64,000 bases of DNA from Flavobacteriales bacterium (GTDB lineage: Bacteria; Bacteroidota; Bacteroidia; CAIKAF01), in contig JAGYKD010000003.1 in the NCBI GenBank assembly GCA_018401695.1, forward strand, positions 186,001 through 250,000, read 5' to 3'. Shown piece by piece: positions 34,431 through 43,838 of this stretch. A model generated the notes under the pieces. That model saw only the letters and a list, made by a program, of their open reading frames with translations, did not search any database and had not been told where the DNA came from. The translations under genes were made by a program, and so were the position numbers. How positions within the stretch are numbered: the first letter of the stretch is position 1; every line of letters starts with the position of its first letter.

Positions 34431-35342
34431 ATGCGCTTTTTTCGACTATGCTTCTTTGGTATTTTTTATGGCCTACTAAGCTTGGCTGCTTTTACTCAAG
34501 CTGCTGAATGGCATCCCTTTGACTATTCACGACTTCATGCCCGAAGCGTTGAAACCGTGGTCCGAATGGCCAGCAACGCCATTCAAGGCTTTGGAAAGCA
34601 AGATTCCGCGGCTCAAGTCAAGGCCTTTGAGGAAACCATTCAAATGGTTCAGCTGCAAAAGGAAGCCTGCGATACCTTTCCCGCCGACTTTAAGGGCAAT
34701 GCTAGCCTTCACAAAGCGGCCTTGGTGTTTTTTAGCAAAGCCCAAGATTCCTTGGTGCCCGGTTTTCTTTGGCTTGCCCAACATGCCACGGTTTACCCTC
34801 CCGACATCAAAACCCAAGACGATTTAAGCCCCAAAGACTTGGAAGCTTTCATGAACCTTAATGGAATCAACCAGCTGCTTACCCGCTACTTTAACGAGTA
34901 TCAAGCCGCCAGTAAGGCTTTCGATCAATTCCATCAATCTTCCTATTCCAATTATGCCTGTTTTGCGCTGCAACGGGCTATGGATTTGGCACGTGAAGCT
35001 CAAACAGAGGGGGCACCGACATACGATGGCCCCTTTATATTTGATATAAAAGGGTTTTGGGATAAAAATGGACCCGCAGGGCCAAAATTGAATTTCACTT
35101 TTGGAAAAGGCCCGGTGCAAGGTGTAGGGCAAATAAAGCCTCAGTTTGACCAACTTATTGAAAGCTTTAGGCAATGCATGCCTTCCCACTGGAGTTTGCG
35201 TAAAGTAGAGCTGATTGGAGGAATTTCATGGCATATTCAAAGCTCCAAGCAGGGCTGGGGACATGCCCCATACGCCGTAGTTTCCTTAGAACAACGAGGC
35301 CGCTCCGGTGAAATGATTTTTTGGATTCAAGTTTTTCCCTGA
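34431..35342 (+). CDS. Secreted helical protein, unknown (paralogue B)
   Basis: 303 residues with a signal peptide (MRFFRLCFFGIFYGLLSLAAFTQA). The mature protein opens EWHPFDYSRLHARSVETVV and is largely helical, followed by a strand-rich last third (GPFIFDIKGFW, LNFTFGKGP, YAVVSLEQRG, MIFWIQVFP). It resembles the 32888 gene in layout and several segments, suggesting common descent. Both are separated by a gene-free repeat region. It ends 6 bp before adenine deaminase and may be cotranscribed with it. No enzymatic motif is visible. Confidence 0.65.
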   Translation: MRFFRLCFFGIFYGLLSLAAFTQAAEWHPFDYSRLHARSVETVVRMASNAIQGFGKQDSAAQVKAFEETIQMVQLQKEACDTFPADFKGNASLHKAALVFFSKAQDSLVPGFLWLAQHATVYPPDIKTQDDLSPKDLEAFMNLNGINQLLTRYFNEYQAASKAFDQFHQSSYSNYACFALQRAMDLAREAQTEGAPTYDGPFIFDIKGFWDKNGPAGPKLNFTFGKGPVQGVGQIKPQFDQLIESFRQCMPSHWSLRKVELIGGISWHIQSSKQGWGHAPYAVVSLEQRGRSGEMIFWIQVFP

Positions 35343-35348
35343 ATTTTT

Positions 35349-36995
35349 ATGCACTACAATTCTTTTGAAATTGAAGGTCAACTGGTCGATCTTCACCTGG
35401 AACGTATTTATCCGGCTCGTATTCGTGTGCATAAAGGCCGCATACAAAGCATACACCCTTTAACCGAAACCCATAGCCGGGCATTTATATTGCCCGGTTT
35501 TGTAGATGCGCATGTGCATGTAGAAAGCTCCATGCTGATTCCCTCTGAATTTGCCCGTATGGCCTTACGTCACGGAACCTTAGCCACCGTCTCTGATCCC
35601 CACGAAATTGCCAACGTCTTGGGCATGAAAGGCGTTGAGTTCATGATGGAAAACGGAGCCAAAGTGCCTTTCAGGTTCTGTTTTGGTGCGCCTTCTTGTG
35701 TGCCTGCCACCCATTTCGAAACGGCAGGGGCAGCATTAAATGTCCATGAAGTAGCTCGGCTCTTAGACCGGCCCGAAGTACTCTATCTTTCCGAAATGAT
35801 GAATTTTCCGGGAGTTCTGAACAAGGACCCCGAGGTGATGGACAAAATCAAAGCAGCCCATGACCGCAACAAGCCGGTGGATGGGCATGCCCCCGGATTG
35901 CGCGGGCAAGAAGCCAAAGCCTATGCGGCAGCCGGAATTCATACCGATCACGAATGCTTTACCCTCGAAGAAGCCTCCGATAAATTGGAAGCAGGGATGT
36001 GGATACAAATTCGCGAAGGTTCTGCTGCACGCAACTTTGAAGCACTCTGGCCTTTACTCAAAACCCATCCGGAGAAATGCATGCTTTGTTCAGACGACAA
36101 GCATCCGGACAGTTTGGTGTTGGGACACATCAATGCTTTGGTGCGCAGAGCCGTGCGCAAAGGTGTGCCCTTATTTAACGCGCTCAAAGCGGCTTGCCTA
36201 AATCCGGTGAACCATTACAACATTCCCTTAGGCTTGCTTCGAGAGGGCGATTCTGCCGATTTTATTCAGGTGGCGTCTTTGGAAGACTTTAAAGTTACCG
36301 GCGCATGGTTGGAGGGCCGCAAAATTATGGGCGATGATGCTTTGCCCTGGCCCGAAGTACAAGAAACTCCAATCAATAATTTCTTTGCTTTCGACCTTAA
36401 GCCCGAAGATTTTAGGGTGCCGGTAAAAAACCCCAAAGCCGCACTTAGGGTTATTCTTCCCGAAGATGGTCAACTCATCACCCGCGAAGCCCATATGGTT
36501 TCCATCCCCCAACAGGGATATTGGGAAGCAAATCCTGAGCAAGGTCTTTGGAAATTGGCTGTGGTGAACAGGTATAAACAAGCCGACCCTGCTGTGGCCT
36601 TTATTGGAGGTTTGGGCATTCGTTGTGGTGCTTTGGCTGCTTCTGTAGCCCATGATAGCCATAATATTGTGGTGGCCGGTACCAACGATGCGGACATGCA
36701 TGCCGTGGTGGAATTGCTCAAGCTACACAAAGGCGGCTTGGCTTTGGCTTGCGGGGACCAATCTATGGTTATTCCCCTGCCCTTTGGCGGACTTATGACC
36801 GACAAAAATGGAGATGTTATTGCCAAAGAATACGAGGCCATGAATACCGTGTTCAAGCAGTGGGGCTGTACCTTAGAGGCCCCATTCATGACCCTTTCCT
36901 TTATGGCTTTATTGGTGATCCCCGACCTGAAGCTCAGCGATAAAGGCCTCTTTGATGGTCGGGAGTTTCGTTTTACTTCCTTGGAGCTTGGTTAA
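35349..36995 (+). CDS. ade: Adenine deaminase
   Basis: Amidohydrolase converting adenine to hypoxanthine in purine salvage. 548 residues. An N-terminal composite beta domain leads to the metal motif FVDAHVHVESSML and TVSDPHEIANVLG, and HAPGL, TDHECFTLEEA and LCSDDKHPDSL follow in the TIM barrel. The C-terminal domain characteristic of bacterial Ade is present (AFIGGLGIRCGALAAS, VVAGTNDADMH, LACGDQSMVIPLPFGGLM). It ends 8 bp from the convergent phosphohexomutase gene. Confidence 0.95.
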   Translation: MHYNSFEIEGQLVDLHLERIYPARIRVHKGRIQSIHPLTETHSRAFILPGFVDAHVHVESSMLIPSEFARMALRHGTLATVSDPHEIANVLGMKGVEFMMENGAKVPFRFCFGAPSCVPATHFETAGAALNVHEVARLLDRPEVLYLSEMMNFPGVLNKDPEVMDKIKAAHDRNKPVDGHAPGLRGQEAKAYAAAGIHTDHECFTLEEASDKLEAGMWIQIREGSAARNFEALWPLLKTHPEKCMLCSDDKHPDSLVLGHINALVRRAVRKGVPLFNALKAACLNPVNHYNIPLGLLREGDSADFIQVASLEDFKVTGAWLEGRKIMGDDALPWPEVQETPINNFFAFDLKPEDFRVPVKNPKAALRVILPEDGQLITREAHMVSIPQQGYWEANPEQGLWKLAVVNRYKQADPAVAFIGGLGIRCGALAASVAHDSHNIVVAGTNDADMHAVVELLKLHKGGLALACGDQSMVIPLPFGGLMTDKNGDVIAKEYEAMNTVFKQWGCTLEAPFMTLSFMALLVIPDLKLSDKGLFDGREFRFTSLELG

Positions 36996-37003
36996 GCGAA
37001 TGC

Positions 37004-38401
37004 TTATTCCGGGATGAGCGCAGCTTGAGCGTCCTTTAGCAAAGCCTCGGTAGCTTCGGGGCTTTCGGCTTCGCCGTACAAACGCAGCACCGGCTCCGTA
37101 CCCGAAGCCCGAACAAGCAACCAGCCATCGTTTTCCAACAAAAACTTATAACCGTCCAGGGTTTCTATACCTTGAACAGGGCGATCACCAATAGCATCTA
37201 GTCCTTTGGCACAGCGCTCCATGGCACCCTGCTTTTGAGACTCATTCAAATGAAGGTCCCAGCGGTTGTAACTAAAGGGTCCGGTTATGGCATACACTTC
37301 TTCGATCAACTCTTCCAAAGTTTTGCCGCTTTTGGCCATGAACTCCCAAACAATCAAACCCATCCAAATCCCATCGCGTTCGGGGATGTGTCCTTTAACT
37401 GCAATACCGCCGCTTTCTTCTCCACCCAGCAGAATATCTTCTTCCAAAAAGAACCCGGTAATGTGTTTAAAACCAATTTTGGTGGTATGCAATTCCAAGC
37501 CATAATGTGCACAAAGCTTTTGCAATTTGCGAGATACGGAAAAGGCAGAAATTACCTTGCCGGTATAACCCTTGTATTTCACCAAATAGTGCACAAGAAG
37601 TAAAATGATGTGGTGCGAATCCACAAAATGCCCACTGCGGTTAAACAGGCCAATTCGGTCTGCGTCTCCGTCGGTAGCCAAACCGCAATGCAAGTCTGCA
37701 TTTTCAGCCATGAGTTTGGCGAAAGGCTTTAAATTTTTGAGAATAGGTTCCGGAGCCGTTCCATAGAAACCGGGATTGGTATCGCAATGCAGGTAGCTCA
37801 TATCCGAACCAAATAGGCGCTTCATTACAAACTGACCTGCACCAAACATGGCATCGTAAGCCAAGTGTGTTGCCTTGGAACGGATCAAGGCCATATCAAA
37901 GGATGATTCTACGGCATTTACATACATAGATTCCATATCCAGTAGCTCATAGTTCTCGTGCTTATCCAAGGCGCCTTCATATTTTGGGCCGGATTGTGCC
38001 TCAATAGCGTCTTCTACTTCCTGGATATGGTGCGGAAGCAAAGGCCCTCCAAAACTACCTTTGAGCTTGTAACCGTTGTAGCTCGGAGGGTTGTGGGAGG
38101 CTGTGATAACTACGCCAATCTGCGCTTCCTTTTGAAGCGTCGCCATGGATACCATTGGAGTAGTAACGGGACCGGGAGCAGCGTATACTTTAATGCCGTG
38201 GTGAAGCAACACCCGTGTAGCTTCTTCGGAAAATAAATCGCCGGCAAATCGGCAATCATGGCCAATAGTAACCGAAGGTTGGCTATACTTTCCTTTAAGC
38301 CACTGAGCCACTGCCTGACTAACCCTGTTCACATTATTGGTAGTAAACTCTTTAGCTATAATTGCTCTCCAACCGTCTGTTCCAAACTTAATGGTATCCA
38401 T
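37004..38401 (-). CDS. Phosphoglucomutase/phosphomannomutase family protein
   Basis: 465 residues from the ATG at 38401 (MDTIKFGTDGWRAII). It has the four-domain alpha-D-phosphohexomutase pattern: the phosphoserine loop ITASHNPPSYNGYK (Ser102), the metal loop DGDADRIGL, the sugar loop GGEESGGIA and the phosphate-binding block VRASGTEPVLRLYGE. It interconverts hexose 1- and 6-phosphates; GlmM or a glucose/mannose enzyme cannot be told apart from sequence alone. The longer frame to 38422 is rejected because a TATTTTTG box lies at 38420-38427. Confidence 0.9.
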   Translation of the reverse strand: MDTIKFGTDGWRAIIAKEFTTNNVNRVSQAVAQWLKGKYSQPSVTIGHDCRFAGDLFSEEATRVLLHHGIKVYAAPGPVTTPMVSMATLQKEAQIGVVITASHNPPSYNGYKLKGSFGGPLLPHHIQEVEDAIEAQSGPKYEGALDKHENYELLDMESMYVNAVESSFDMALIRSKATHLAYDAMFGAGQFVMKRLFGSDMSYLHCDTNPGFYGTAPEPILKNLKPFAKLMAENADLHCGLATDGDADRIGLFNRSGHFVDSHHIILLLVHYLVKYKGYTGKVISAFSVSRKLQKLCAHYGLELHTTKIGFKHITGFFLEEDILLGGEESGGIAVKGHIPERDGIWMGLIVWEFMAKSGKTLEELIEEVYAITGPFSYNRWDLHLNESQKQGAMERCAKGLDAIGDRPVQGIETLDGYKFLLENDGWLLVRASGTEPVLRLYGEAESPEATEALLKDAQAALIPE

Positions 38402-38419
38402 ATCACATGCTTTGAGTGG

Positions 38420-38427
38420 CAAAAATA
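38420..38427 (-). promoter_or_regulatory. Phosphohexomutase promoter -7 box (TATTTTTG)
   Basis: Minus-strand TATTTTTG, 18 nt before the ATG at 38401. It lies between mltG (stop 38489) and this gene, so the mutase is probably transcribed separately. Confidence 0.45.
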
Positions 38428-38488
38428 GAAGAATAAAGCAAAGCCCGAAGACCTTTGCAGAGCGAAAACCCCCCTTGGATGAAAGGGC

Positions 38489-39496
38489 TTAGTAAATGCC
38501 TCTCCGGTTTAATTCCCGCTGAAATGCTCTTGCATTCCGGTTGTGTTCTGCCAAATCCTTGGCAAAAGCGTGCTTTCCTGACATATCGGATTTGGCGCAC
38601 ATGTATAGATAGTCGTGGGCTTCGTAATTCAACACCGCATCAATCGTATTAGGCAGAGGAATGCATATGGGGCCGGGAGGAAGTCCAACGTTTTGGTAAG
38701 TGTTGTAGGGGTGATTAATGGACAAATGCCGGGTAAGGACGCGTCGTAAATCGGGCTGCCCCAAGGCGTACTTTACGGTAGGGTCCGCCTGTAGCCGCAT
38801 GCCTATGTTTAACCGGTTCAAGTATAAGCCTGCAATGGTGGGCCATTCGTCTTCCCATTTGGCCTGCTCTTTTTGCACAATGGAGGCAAGAGTGCTCACC
38901 TCCACCGGACTTAATCCCAAGGCCTTTGCTTTGGATTTACGCGCCTCGTTCCAAAAGCGTTGATACTCCTTTTGCATACGTTCCAGAAAATCTTCCGGAG
39001 AACTGTTCCAAAAGAACTCGTAGGTGTTGGGAATGAAGTAGGCCGGTAAAATACGCGGATCGGTCGGGAAATTATGTTTTTCCAATAAGGCTACATCCTT
39101 AAATGCATGTGCAAAGGCGGTTGAATCGGGTTCTAATTTGCGGCAAACTATACCCGCCAAATCATTCATGTCTTCAATCCTATGAAAGGTTAAATTCCAT
39201 GGCCTTTGTTTTCCTAAATAAAAGGTGCGTGCAATTTCCTGGTTGCTTAAGCCTTTTTCCAAAAGGTACCGACCCGGCTTAATGGGTTCCCCCTTTGCTA
39301 AGTAGGCCTTTAGTGCTGCCGTATCTTTTAAACATCCACTTTTTATAATGGAATCTACCGCTGCTGTTCTAGGGCTTTGGCTGGGAATAAAAATAGCCTT
39401 TTGGCACCCCTTGGTATTGCTTTCGTATTTGTTTTTATACCAAGAACAAGATGAAGTTAAGCTCAGGATAATGCCAAGAAAAAGTAATGTTCTCAT
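38489..39496 (-). CDS. mltG: Endolytic murein transglycosylase MltG
   Basis: Inner-membrane lytic transglycosylase that cuts nascent glycan strands. 335 residues. The YceG fold is recognised from LEKGLSNQEIARTF, LASIVQKEQAKW (Glu210 likely catalytic), IAGLYLNRLNIGMRLQADPTVKYALG and NTYQNVGLPPGPICIP. The N-terminus (LLFLGIILSLTSSCSW) could be a lipoprotein signal with Cys17, rather than the transmembrane anchor usual for MltG. Its start overlaps the dapF stop by 4 bp (ATGA). Confidence 0.9.
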   Translation of the reverse strand: MRTLLFLGIILSLTSSCSWYKNKYESNTKGCQKAIFIPSQSPRTAAVDSIIKSGCLKDTAALKAYLAKGEPIKPGRYLLEKGLSNQEIARTFYLGKQRPWNLTFHRIEDMNDLAGIVCRKLEPDSTAFAHAFKDVALLEKHNFPTDPRILPAYFIPNTYEFFWNSSPEDFLERMQKEYQRFWNEARKSKAKALGLSPVEVSTLASIVQKEQAKWEDEWPTIAGLYLNRLNIGMRLQADPTVKYALGQPDLRRVLTRHLSINHPYNTYQNVGLPPGPICIPLPNTIDAVLNYEAHDYLYMCAKSDMSGKHAFAKDLAEHNRNARAFQRELNRRGIY

Positions 39497-40296
39497 ACTT
39501 CTATTTCCCCCTTAAATACACAAACAGCGGGGCCCTTTAATCGAATGTGATGGAAATCGCCTAGTGGACCCGTCTCAAATTGAACGGAAAGTTGTCCGCC
39601 CTTGGTATAGACCTTTCGTTCGTGGCTGCCCATGGATTGGGCACCTGCGCTGCACAAGGCTGCGGCAACCGTTCCCGTTCCGCAGCTCCAAGTTTCTGCT
39701 TCTACGCCACGTTCATACGTCCGCATGTGCAGCTCGTTCTGGTTTTGGTAAACCAAGTTTACATTTACCCCTTCCTCACGGAAATCTGTATTGTATCGAA
39801 TGGATTTGGCCCAAGTTTCAAAATCAGTAGTGCTTTCCAAGGGGTCCGAATGAAAGAACACTACATGTGGACTCCCTGTATCGATAAACAGACCTTCCTT
39901 ATAGTGTTTGAGTCCCTTACAATCCTTCATTTCAGTCGCTACTTCAAAATTCCCCCCTTTTTTTTGGTTAACCCAAGACCTATGTGGACCATCTGAGGCT
40001 AAGTAATGCAAGGGCTCATTAAGTGCAACCAAACCAAGCATATGGCAAAAAGCTGCAAAACATCGACTTCCATTTCCGCAAAAGCTCGAAGGCTTGCCGT
40101 CGGAGTTTAGGTAGCCCATCTCAATCGATCCGTCATTTTCTTGAAGCAAAAGCACTCCGTCTGCTCCAATTCCAAAGCGCCTGTGGCAAAGCGCTGCCCA
40201 ATAATCCGCTGAGAAACTGTTGAATATACCTGCTCTATTGTCGGTTACAATAAAGTCGTTGCCGGTACCATGAAATTTCCAAAAAGTTGCCTTCAA
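39493..40296 (-). CDS. dapF: Diaminopimelate epimerase
   Basis: Converts LL-DAP to meso-DAP for lysine and peptidoglycan. The two catalytic cysteines are in FCGNGSRCFAAF and SCGTGTVAAAL, and KFHGTGNDFIVTDNR is the N-terminal signature. The frame is open to 40443, but homologues begin right at this signature. The only in-frame start near it is the TTG at 40296 (codes LKATFWKFHG), 36 nt after a TACCTTTG box at 40333-40340. This gives 267 residues, the usual length. Translationally coupled to mltG. Confidence 0.9.
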   Translation of the reverse strand: MKATFWKFHGTGNDFIVTDNRAGIFNSFSADYWAALCHRRFGIGADGVLLLQENDGSIEMGYLNSDGKPSSFCGNGSRCFAAFCHMLGLVALNEPLHYLASDGPHRSWVNQKKGGNFEVATEMKDCKGLKHYKEGLFIDTGSPHVVFFHSDPLESTTDFETWAKSIRYNTDFREEGVNVNLVYQNQNELHMRTYERGVEAETWSCGTGTVAAALCSAGAQSMGSHERKVYTKGGQLSVQFETGPLGDFHHIRLKGPAVCVFKGEIEV

Positions 40297-40332
40297 GTCT
40301 AAGTTAACATTGTTTAACCCGCAAATAGACAC

Positions 40333-40340
40333 CAAAGGTA
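40333..40340 (-). promoter_or_regulatory. dapF promoter -7 box (TACCTTTG)
   Basis: Minus-strand TACCTTTG. It predicts a transcript start near 40327 and supports the TTG start of dapF at 40296, because all in-frame ATGs of the longer reading lie upstream of it. Confidence 0.5.
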
Positions 40341-40479
40341 GCCCTTTTCGTTTATAAGGAATGCCGATGCAATTCCTTAAGTGGGGTGCTTTAACAGGGC
40401 TGGCCATGGTAGCATACCATCTATTCCTAACAAAGCAAAGCATCGTAAAGACTAAAACAGCATTAAAGCAGCATAGAGC

Positions 40480-41925
40480 ATGAAACGATTGGGAGTTTTT
40501 TTCATTACCGTGTCAACAAGCGTAGGCATTTCATTTGCCGCATTTACCTGGATGGGCAGCCGAAGTGAGGCACAAGCAGATTTGGATTACCGGCCTGCAC
40601 AAGCACCGATTCATTTCGCCAATTACGGGAATGGGCAAAATGTAGGGCAAGAAGTAGATTTTGTAGATGCTGCGGAGAAAACACTAGATGCAGTTGTGCA
40701 TATAAAAACCCTCTCTAAGTCACAATTGCAAGGAGGTAACCCTTTTCATGATTTCTTTTTTGGGCATCCGGGCTACTCTCAGCAGCCTCGCTACCGTGCC
40801 GGTTCGGGCAGTGGAGTCATTATTTCACAAGAAGGCTACATCTTAACTAACAATCACGTAGTAGATGGTGCCGAAGAAATAGAAGTGACCTTAAACGACA
40901 AAAGAAGTGCAAAAGCCAAATTAGTTGGGGCGGATCCTCAAACCGATTTGGCGGTAATACAGGTAGAAGTGGGTGACTTAAGTCCTGCCTATTTCGGTAA
41001 TTCCGACCAGGTAAAAGTGGGGCAATGGGTCCTGGCCATTGGCAATCCCTTTAATTTGGCCAGTACAGTAACCGCCGGTATCGTTAGTGCCAAAGGCCGA
41101 AACATTGACATTATTCAAGAGAATTATAAAATTGAATCTTTTATCCAAACCGATGCCGCAGTGAACCCGGGCAATAGTGGCGGCGCCCTGGTAAACACGA
41201 ATGGAGAGTTGGTGGGTATAAATACAGCCATAGCCTCAACCACGGGAGCTTATGCCGGTTATGCTTTTGCTATTCCCTCCAACCTTGCCAAGAAAATTGC
41301 GGCCGATTTGATAGAATTTGGTAACGTTCAACGGGCTATGCTTGGCGTTAATATTCGAGATATTGATCAGGAGTTTGCTACCAAGAAGTCCTTAAAATCA
41401 CTCAAAGGTGTCTGGATTGATGGTTTAATGGAAGGAAGTGCCGCTCAAGATGCCGGTTTAAAACCCGGAGATATAATAAAGCAAATCGATGGGCATGAAG
41501 TGGAATCGGTGGCGGCATTGCAGGAAAGAGTAGGTCTTTACAGACCCGGCGACAAAATTGAGGTGCATTTGTTGCGCGACGGAAAGGAATTGAAAGAGCG
41601 GGTCACTCTGCGCAATAGGCTGGGGGATACCCGCTTGTTAAACAACCATGAAGCCCTTAAGCGCATGCTTGGTGCAAGTTTGGTACAGCCTGACCCCAAG
41701 CTTACAGAGCGTTTGAATTTAAGTGGGGGACTGGAAGTAGAGTCACTGCAAGATGGCTTACTGAGTCGCATGGGCATCCGCAAAGGCTATATTATAACAG
41801 AAATCAATGGAATGGCTATTGGCTCACATGCCGATGTAGACCAAGCATTACGTAAAGCACCCGGAAGGCTTTATGTAGGAGGCTTTTACCCTTCAGGCGA
41901 AAAAGTGTTTTACTCCATTAATTAG
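40480..41925 (+). CDS. degP: Do/HtrA-family periplasmic serine protease
   Basis: 481 residues with an N-terminal hydrophobic signal/anchor (LGVFFITVSTSVGISFAAF). The trypsin-like domain has His126 (TNNHVVDG), Asp156 (QTDLAVI) and Ser233 (NPGNSGGAL). Two PDZ domains follow: the first from about 285 (LGVNIRDID ... EGSAAQDAGLKPGDIIKQIDG), the second from about 395 (GGLEVESLQDGLLSRMGIRKGYIITEING). It degrades or refolds damaged envelope proteins. DegP versus DegQ cannot be separated by sequence alone. Not preceded by a clear TAnnTTTG box. Confidence 0.92.
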   Translation: MKRLGVFFITVSTSVGISFAAFTWMGSRSEAQADLDYRPAQAPIHFANYGNGQNVGQEVDFVDAAEKTLDAVVHIKTLSKSQLQGGNPFHDFFFGHPGYSQQPRYRAGSGSGVIISQEGYILTNNHVVDGAEEIEVTLNDKRSAKAKLVGADPQTDLAVIQVEVGDLSPAYFGNSDQVKVGQWVLAIGNPFNLASTVTAGIVSAKGRNIDIIQENYKIESFIQTDAAVNPGNSGGALVNTNGELVGINTAIASTTGAYAGYAFAIPSNLAKKIAADLIEFGNVQRAMLGVNIRDIDQEFATKKSLKSLKGVWIDGLMEGSAAQDAGLKPGDIIKQIDGHEVESVAALQERVGLYRPGDKIEVHLLRDGKELKERVTLRNRLGDTRLLNNHEALKRMLGASLVQPDPKLTERLNLSGGLEVESLQDGLLSRMGIRKGYIITEINGMAIGSHADVDQALRKAPGRLYVGGFYPSGEKVFYSIN

Positions 41926-41963
41926 AAAAAAACACAACATTCGGCCAAGTTTTCTGTTAAAAC

Positions 41964-41994
41964 TTGCGAAAAGAGGTACAAGGCCTTACCTTTG
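41964..41994 (+). promoter_or_regulatory. rpoD promoter (TTG -33 and TACCTTTG -7, 20-nt spacing)
   Basis: TTG at 41964-41966 and TACCTTTG at 41987-41994, separated by 20 nt, form one of the few complete Bacteroidota promoters in the window. It predicts a transcript start near 42000 and a leader of about 60 nt. It also shows that the open frame beginning at 41992 is not the real start of rpoD. Confidence 0.75.
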
Positions 41995-42060
41995 CACTCC
42001 ATATTTTCGGGCAGATTATGTCCAGATGTATTAACGATTAAAACCTGCAGTCTTTTGGGT

Positions 42061-42924
42061 ATGCGTCAGCTAAAAATTACGAAGTCGATTACCAATAGGG
42101 AGAGCCGATCGCTCGATAAATACCTACAGGAAATCGGCAAAGAAGACCTTATTACAGCGGAAGAGGAAGTGGAACTTGCTCGTCGCATCAAACAAGGCGA
42201 CCAAATAGCCCTGGAAAAACTTACGCGAGCCAACTTGCGCTTTGTGGTTTCTGTGGCCAAACAATACCAAAACCAAGGCTTAAGTCTTCCTGACTTAATT
42301 AACGAAGGGAACTTGGGGCTTATTAAAGCCGCTCAGCGTTTCGATGAAACCCGTGGCTTTAAGTTCATTTCTTATGCGGTTTGGTGGATTCGCCAATCGA
42401 TCCTACAGGCTATTGCCGAACATTCGCGCATTGTGCGCTTGCCCTTGAATCAAGTGGGATCTTTGAACAAACTCAACAAGGCATTTTCCAAACTTGAGCA
42501 AGAGTTTGAGCGCGAACCAACCGAAGAGGAATTGGCTCAGCAACTGGATTTGGCCGAGGATAAGGTGAAAGACAGCATTCAAATTTCCGGACGGCACATC
42601 AGCATGGACGCCCCCTTGGTGGCCGGCGAAGAAAGCACCTTATACGACGTTATGGTGAACAAAGATTCACCCAAGGCCGACCGTGATCTATTGAAGGAAT
42701 CGCTTCAAATGGAAATTGAGCGGACCTTAGATACCTTGTCGGAGCGCGAAAAAGAAATCATTAAGCTTTATTTTGGTATAGGCATGAATCATGGCCTTAC
42801 CATTGATGAGATTGGTGAGAAGTTCGATTTGACCCGCGAGCGTGTTCGTCAAATTAAGGAGAAAGCCCTAAAGCGTTTGCGCCAAAGTACACGCAGTAAA
42901 CTACTGCGCACTTATTTGGGATAA
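42061..42924 (+). CDS. rpoD: RNA polymerase primary sigma factor (RpoD/SigA family)
   Basis: 287 residues. Region 1.1 is absent, as usual in this phylum. Region 1.2 is [20 protein letters not shown]. Regions 2.1-2.4 run from [17 protein letters not shown] through [18 protein letters not shown] to [15 protein letters not shown]. Region 3 follows ([17 protein letters not shown]), and region 4 contains [29 protein letters not shown]. It directs transcription from TAnnTTTG promoters, consistent with the boxes found across this window. Followed by a strong terminator. Confidence 0.95.
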   Translation: MRQLKITKSITNRESRSLDKYLQEIGKEDLITAEEEVELARRIKQGDQIALEKLTRANLRFVVSVAKQYQNQGLSLPDLINEGNLGLIKAAQRFDETRGFKFISYAVWWIRQSILQAIAEHSRIVRLPLNQVGSLNKLNKAFSKLEQEFEREPTEEELAQQLDLAEDKVKDSIQISGRHISMDAPLVAGEESTLYDVMVNKDSPKADRDLLKESLQMEIERTLDTLSEREKEIIKLYFGIGMNHGLTIDEIGEKFDLTRERVRQIKEKALKRLRQSTRSKLLRTYLG

Positions 42925-42945
42925 GCTTCATATTATCTATTGGAG

Positions 42946-42974
42946 AAAGCCGAGGTTTTGCCTCGGCTTTTTTT
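42946..42974 (+). terminator. rpoD intrinsic terminator
   Basis: AAAGCCGAGG (42946-42955), a 5-nt loop, CCTCGGCTTT (42961-42970) and a run of T residues. The stem is perfect over 10 bp. Confidence 0.9.
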
Positions 42975-43070
42975 GTGGTTCTACAAGTATGGTTTGGTTT
43001 TCGCCCACCAAATTAGCGCAAAAAAAAGCGCACCGGAATAACCAAAACGCTTTAATGGTATATGCCGCAA

Positions 43071-43428
43071 TTATTCTAAGGTGCAGGTGTTGCCTCCTGT
43101 GGTTGTAATGTCGCAGTTGGAACTACCATGCAAAGCCTTCATCCCTTCAACGTACAAGTCAAATTGACCAGGCTCTGTAAATGCTTCGTTATCTGAACAA
43201 AGATTTTGTGCAGCCGGAGCTTCGGCGCATTCCATACATTCAACAACTACGGCTGCTTCGGCAGTGGAAGCGGTGACATAGCTGTCCCATGCTGCGTCAT
43301 TGGCAAATTGGGCGTCGTCGGAACAAGCATTAAGCACGGAACTATTGCCCGTGCAAGTGATGCATTCTGCACCTCCTCAGACACTCAGCAGTATACCTAC
43401 AGTAAAAAAATGAAAATGCTCTCTTCAT
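43071..43428 (-). pseudogene. Small Cys-rich secreted protein, disrupted
   Basis: The 3' part reads through 88 codons with two related half-repeats, each holding a cysteine pattern followed by a (N/L)xCSD motif: LNACSDDAQFANDAAWDSY and QNLCSDNEAFTEPGQFDLY. Upstream, the same frame continues to GGAECITCTGNSS but is cut by TGA at 43377-43379. Still further upstream a signal-peptide start (ATG at 43428, MKRAFSFF, then TVGILLSV) is in another frame. The two join if one base of the seven-base homopolymer at 43404-43410 is dropped. Two lesions suggest decay, unless the homopolymer count and stop are sequence errors. Function unknown. Confidence 0.5.
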
Positions 43429-43838
43429 GGTACAATGATTAGGCAATTGTGCAAATAGGAAAGTTATTTTCAATTTAAACACATTTAAGTAGAAAAAGCC
43501 GATGAAGATCGCGTTAGGGTATATTTTCGGGCCTTTGTTAGTTTTTTATTTTTTTGTGTTGATTTTAAAGGCTTTAATGCAATTTTTGTGCGGTTCTTTT
43601 TGACTTGCGCTTCTTTTTCAGGGGATTTTCGTTCTAACTAGGGTTTATTTTGTAAAGTAAAAGTGCTATTTAAAATAGAATTTGGTTTTGCCATGGAAAG
43701 CTTTGAGAACTATTTCATTGGAAAGTTGCCTGTATATTTTTCTCTCAACTAAAGCCAGAACCTTTAGGTGATTTTTTTGAGTGCTTGGAGGATGATTAAA
43801 GAAGAATGGCCCCCCGCCCAAGCAAAGGGCCGTGCGCC

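Noticed and set aside
41992-42060. Extended start of the sigma factor
   Set aside because: The first codon lies inside the -7 box TACCTTTG; homologues start at MRQLKI.
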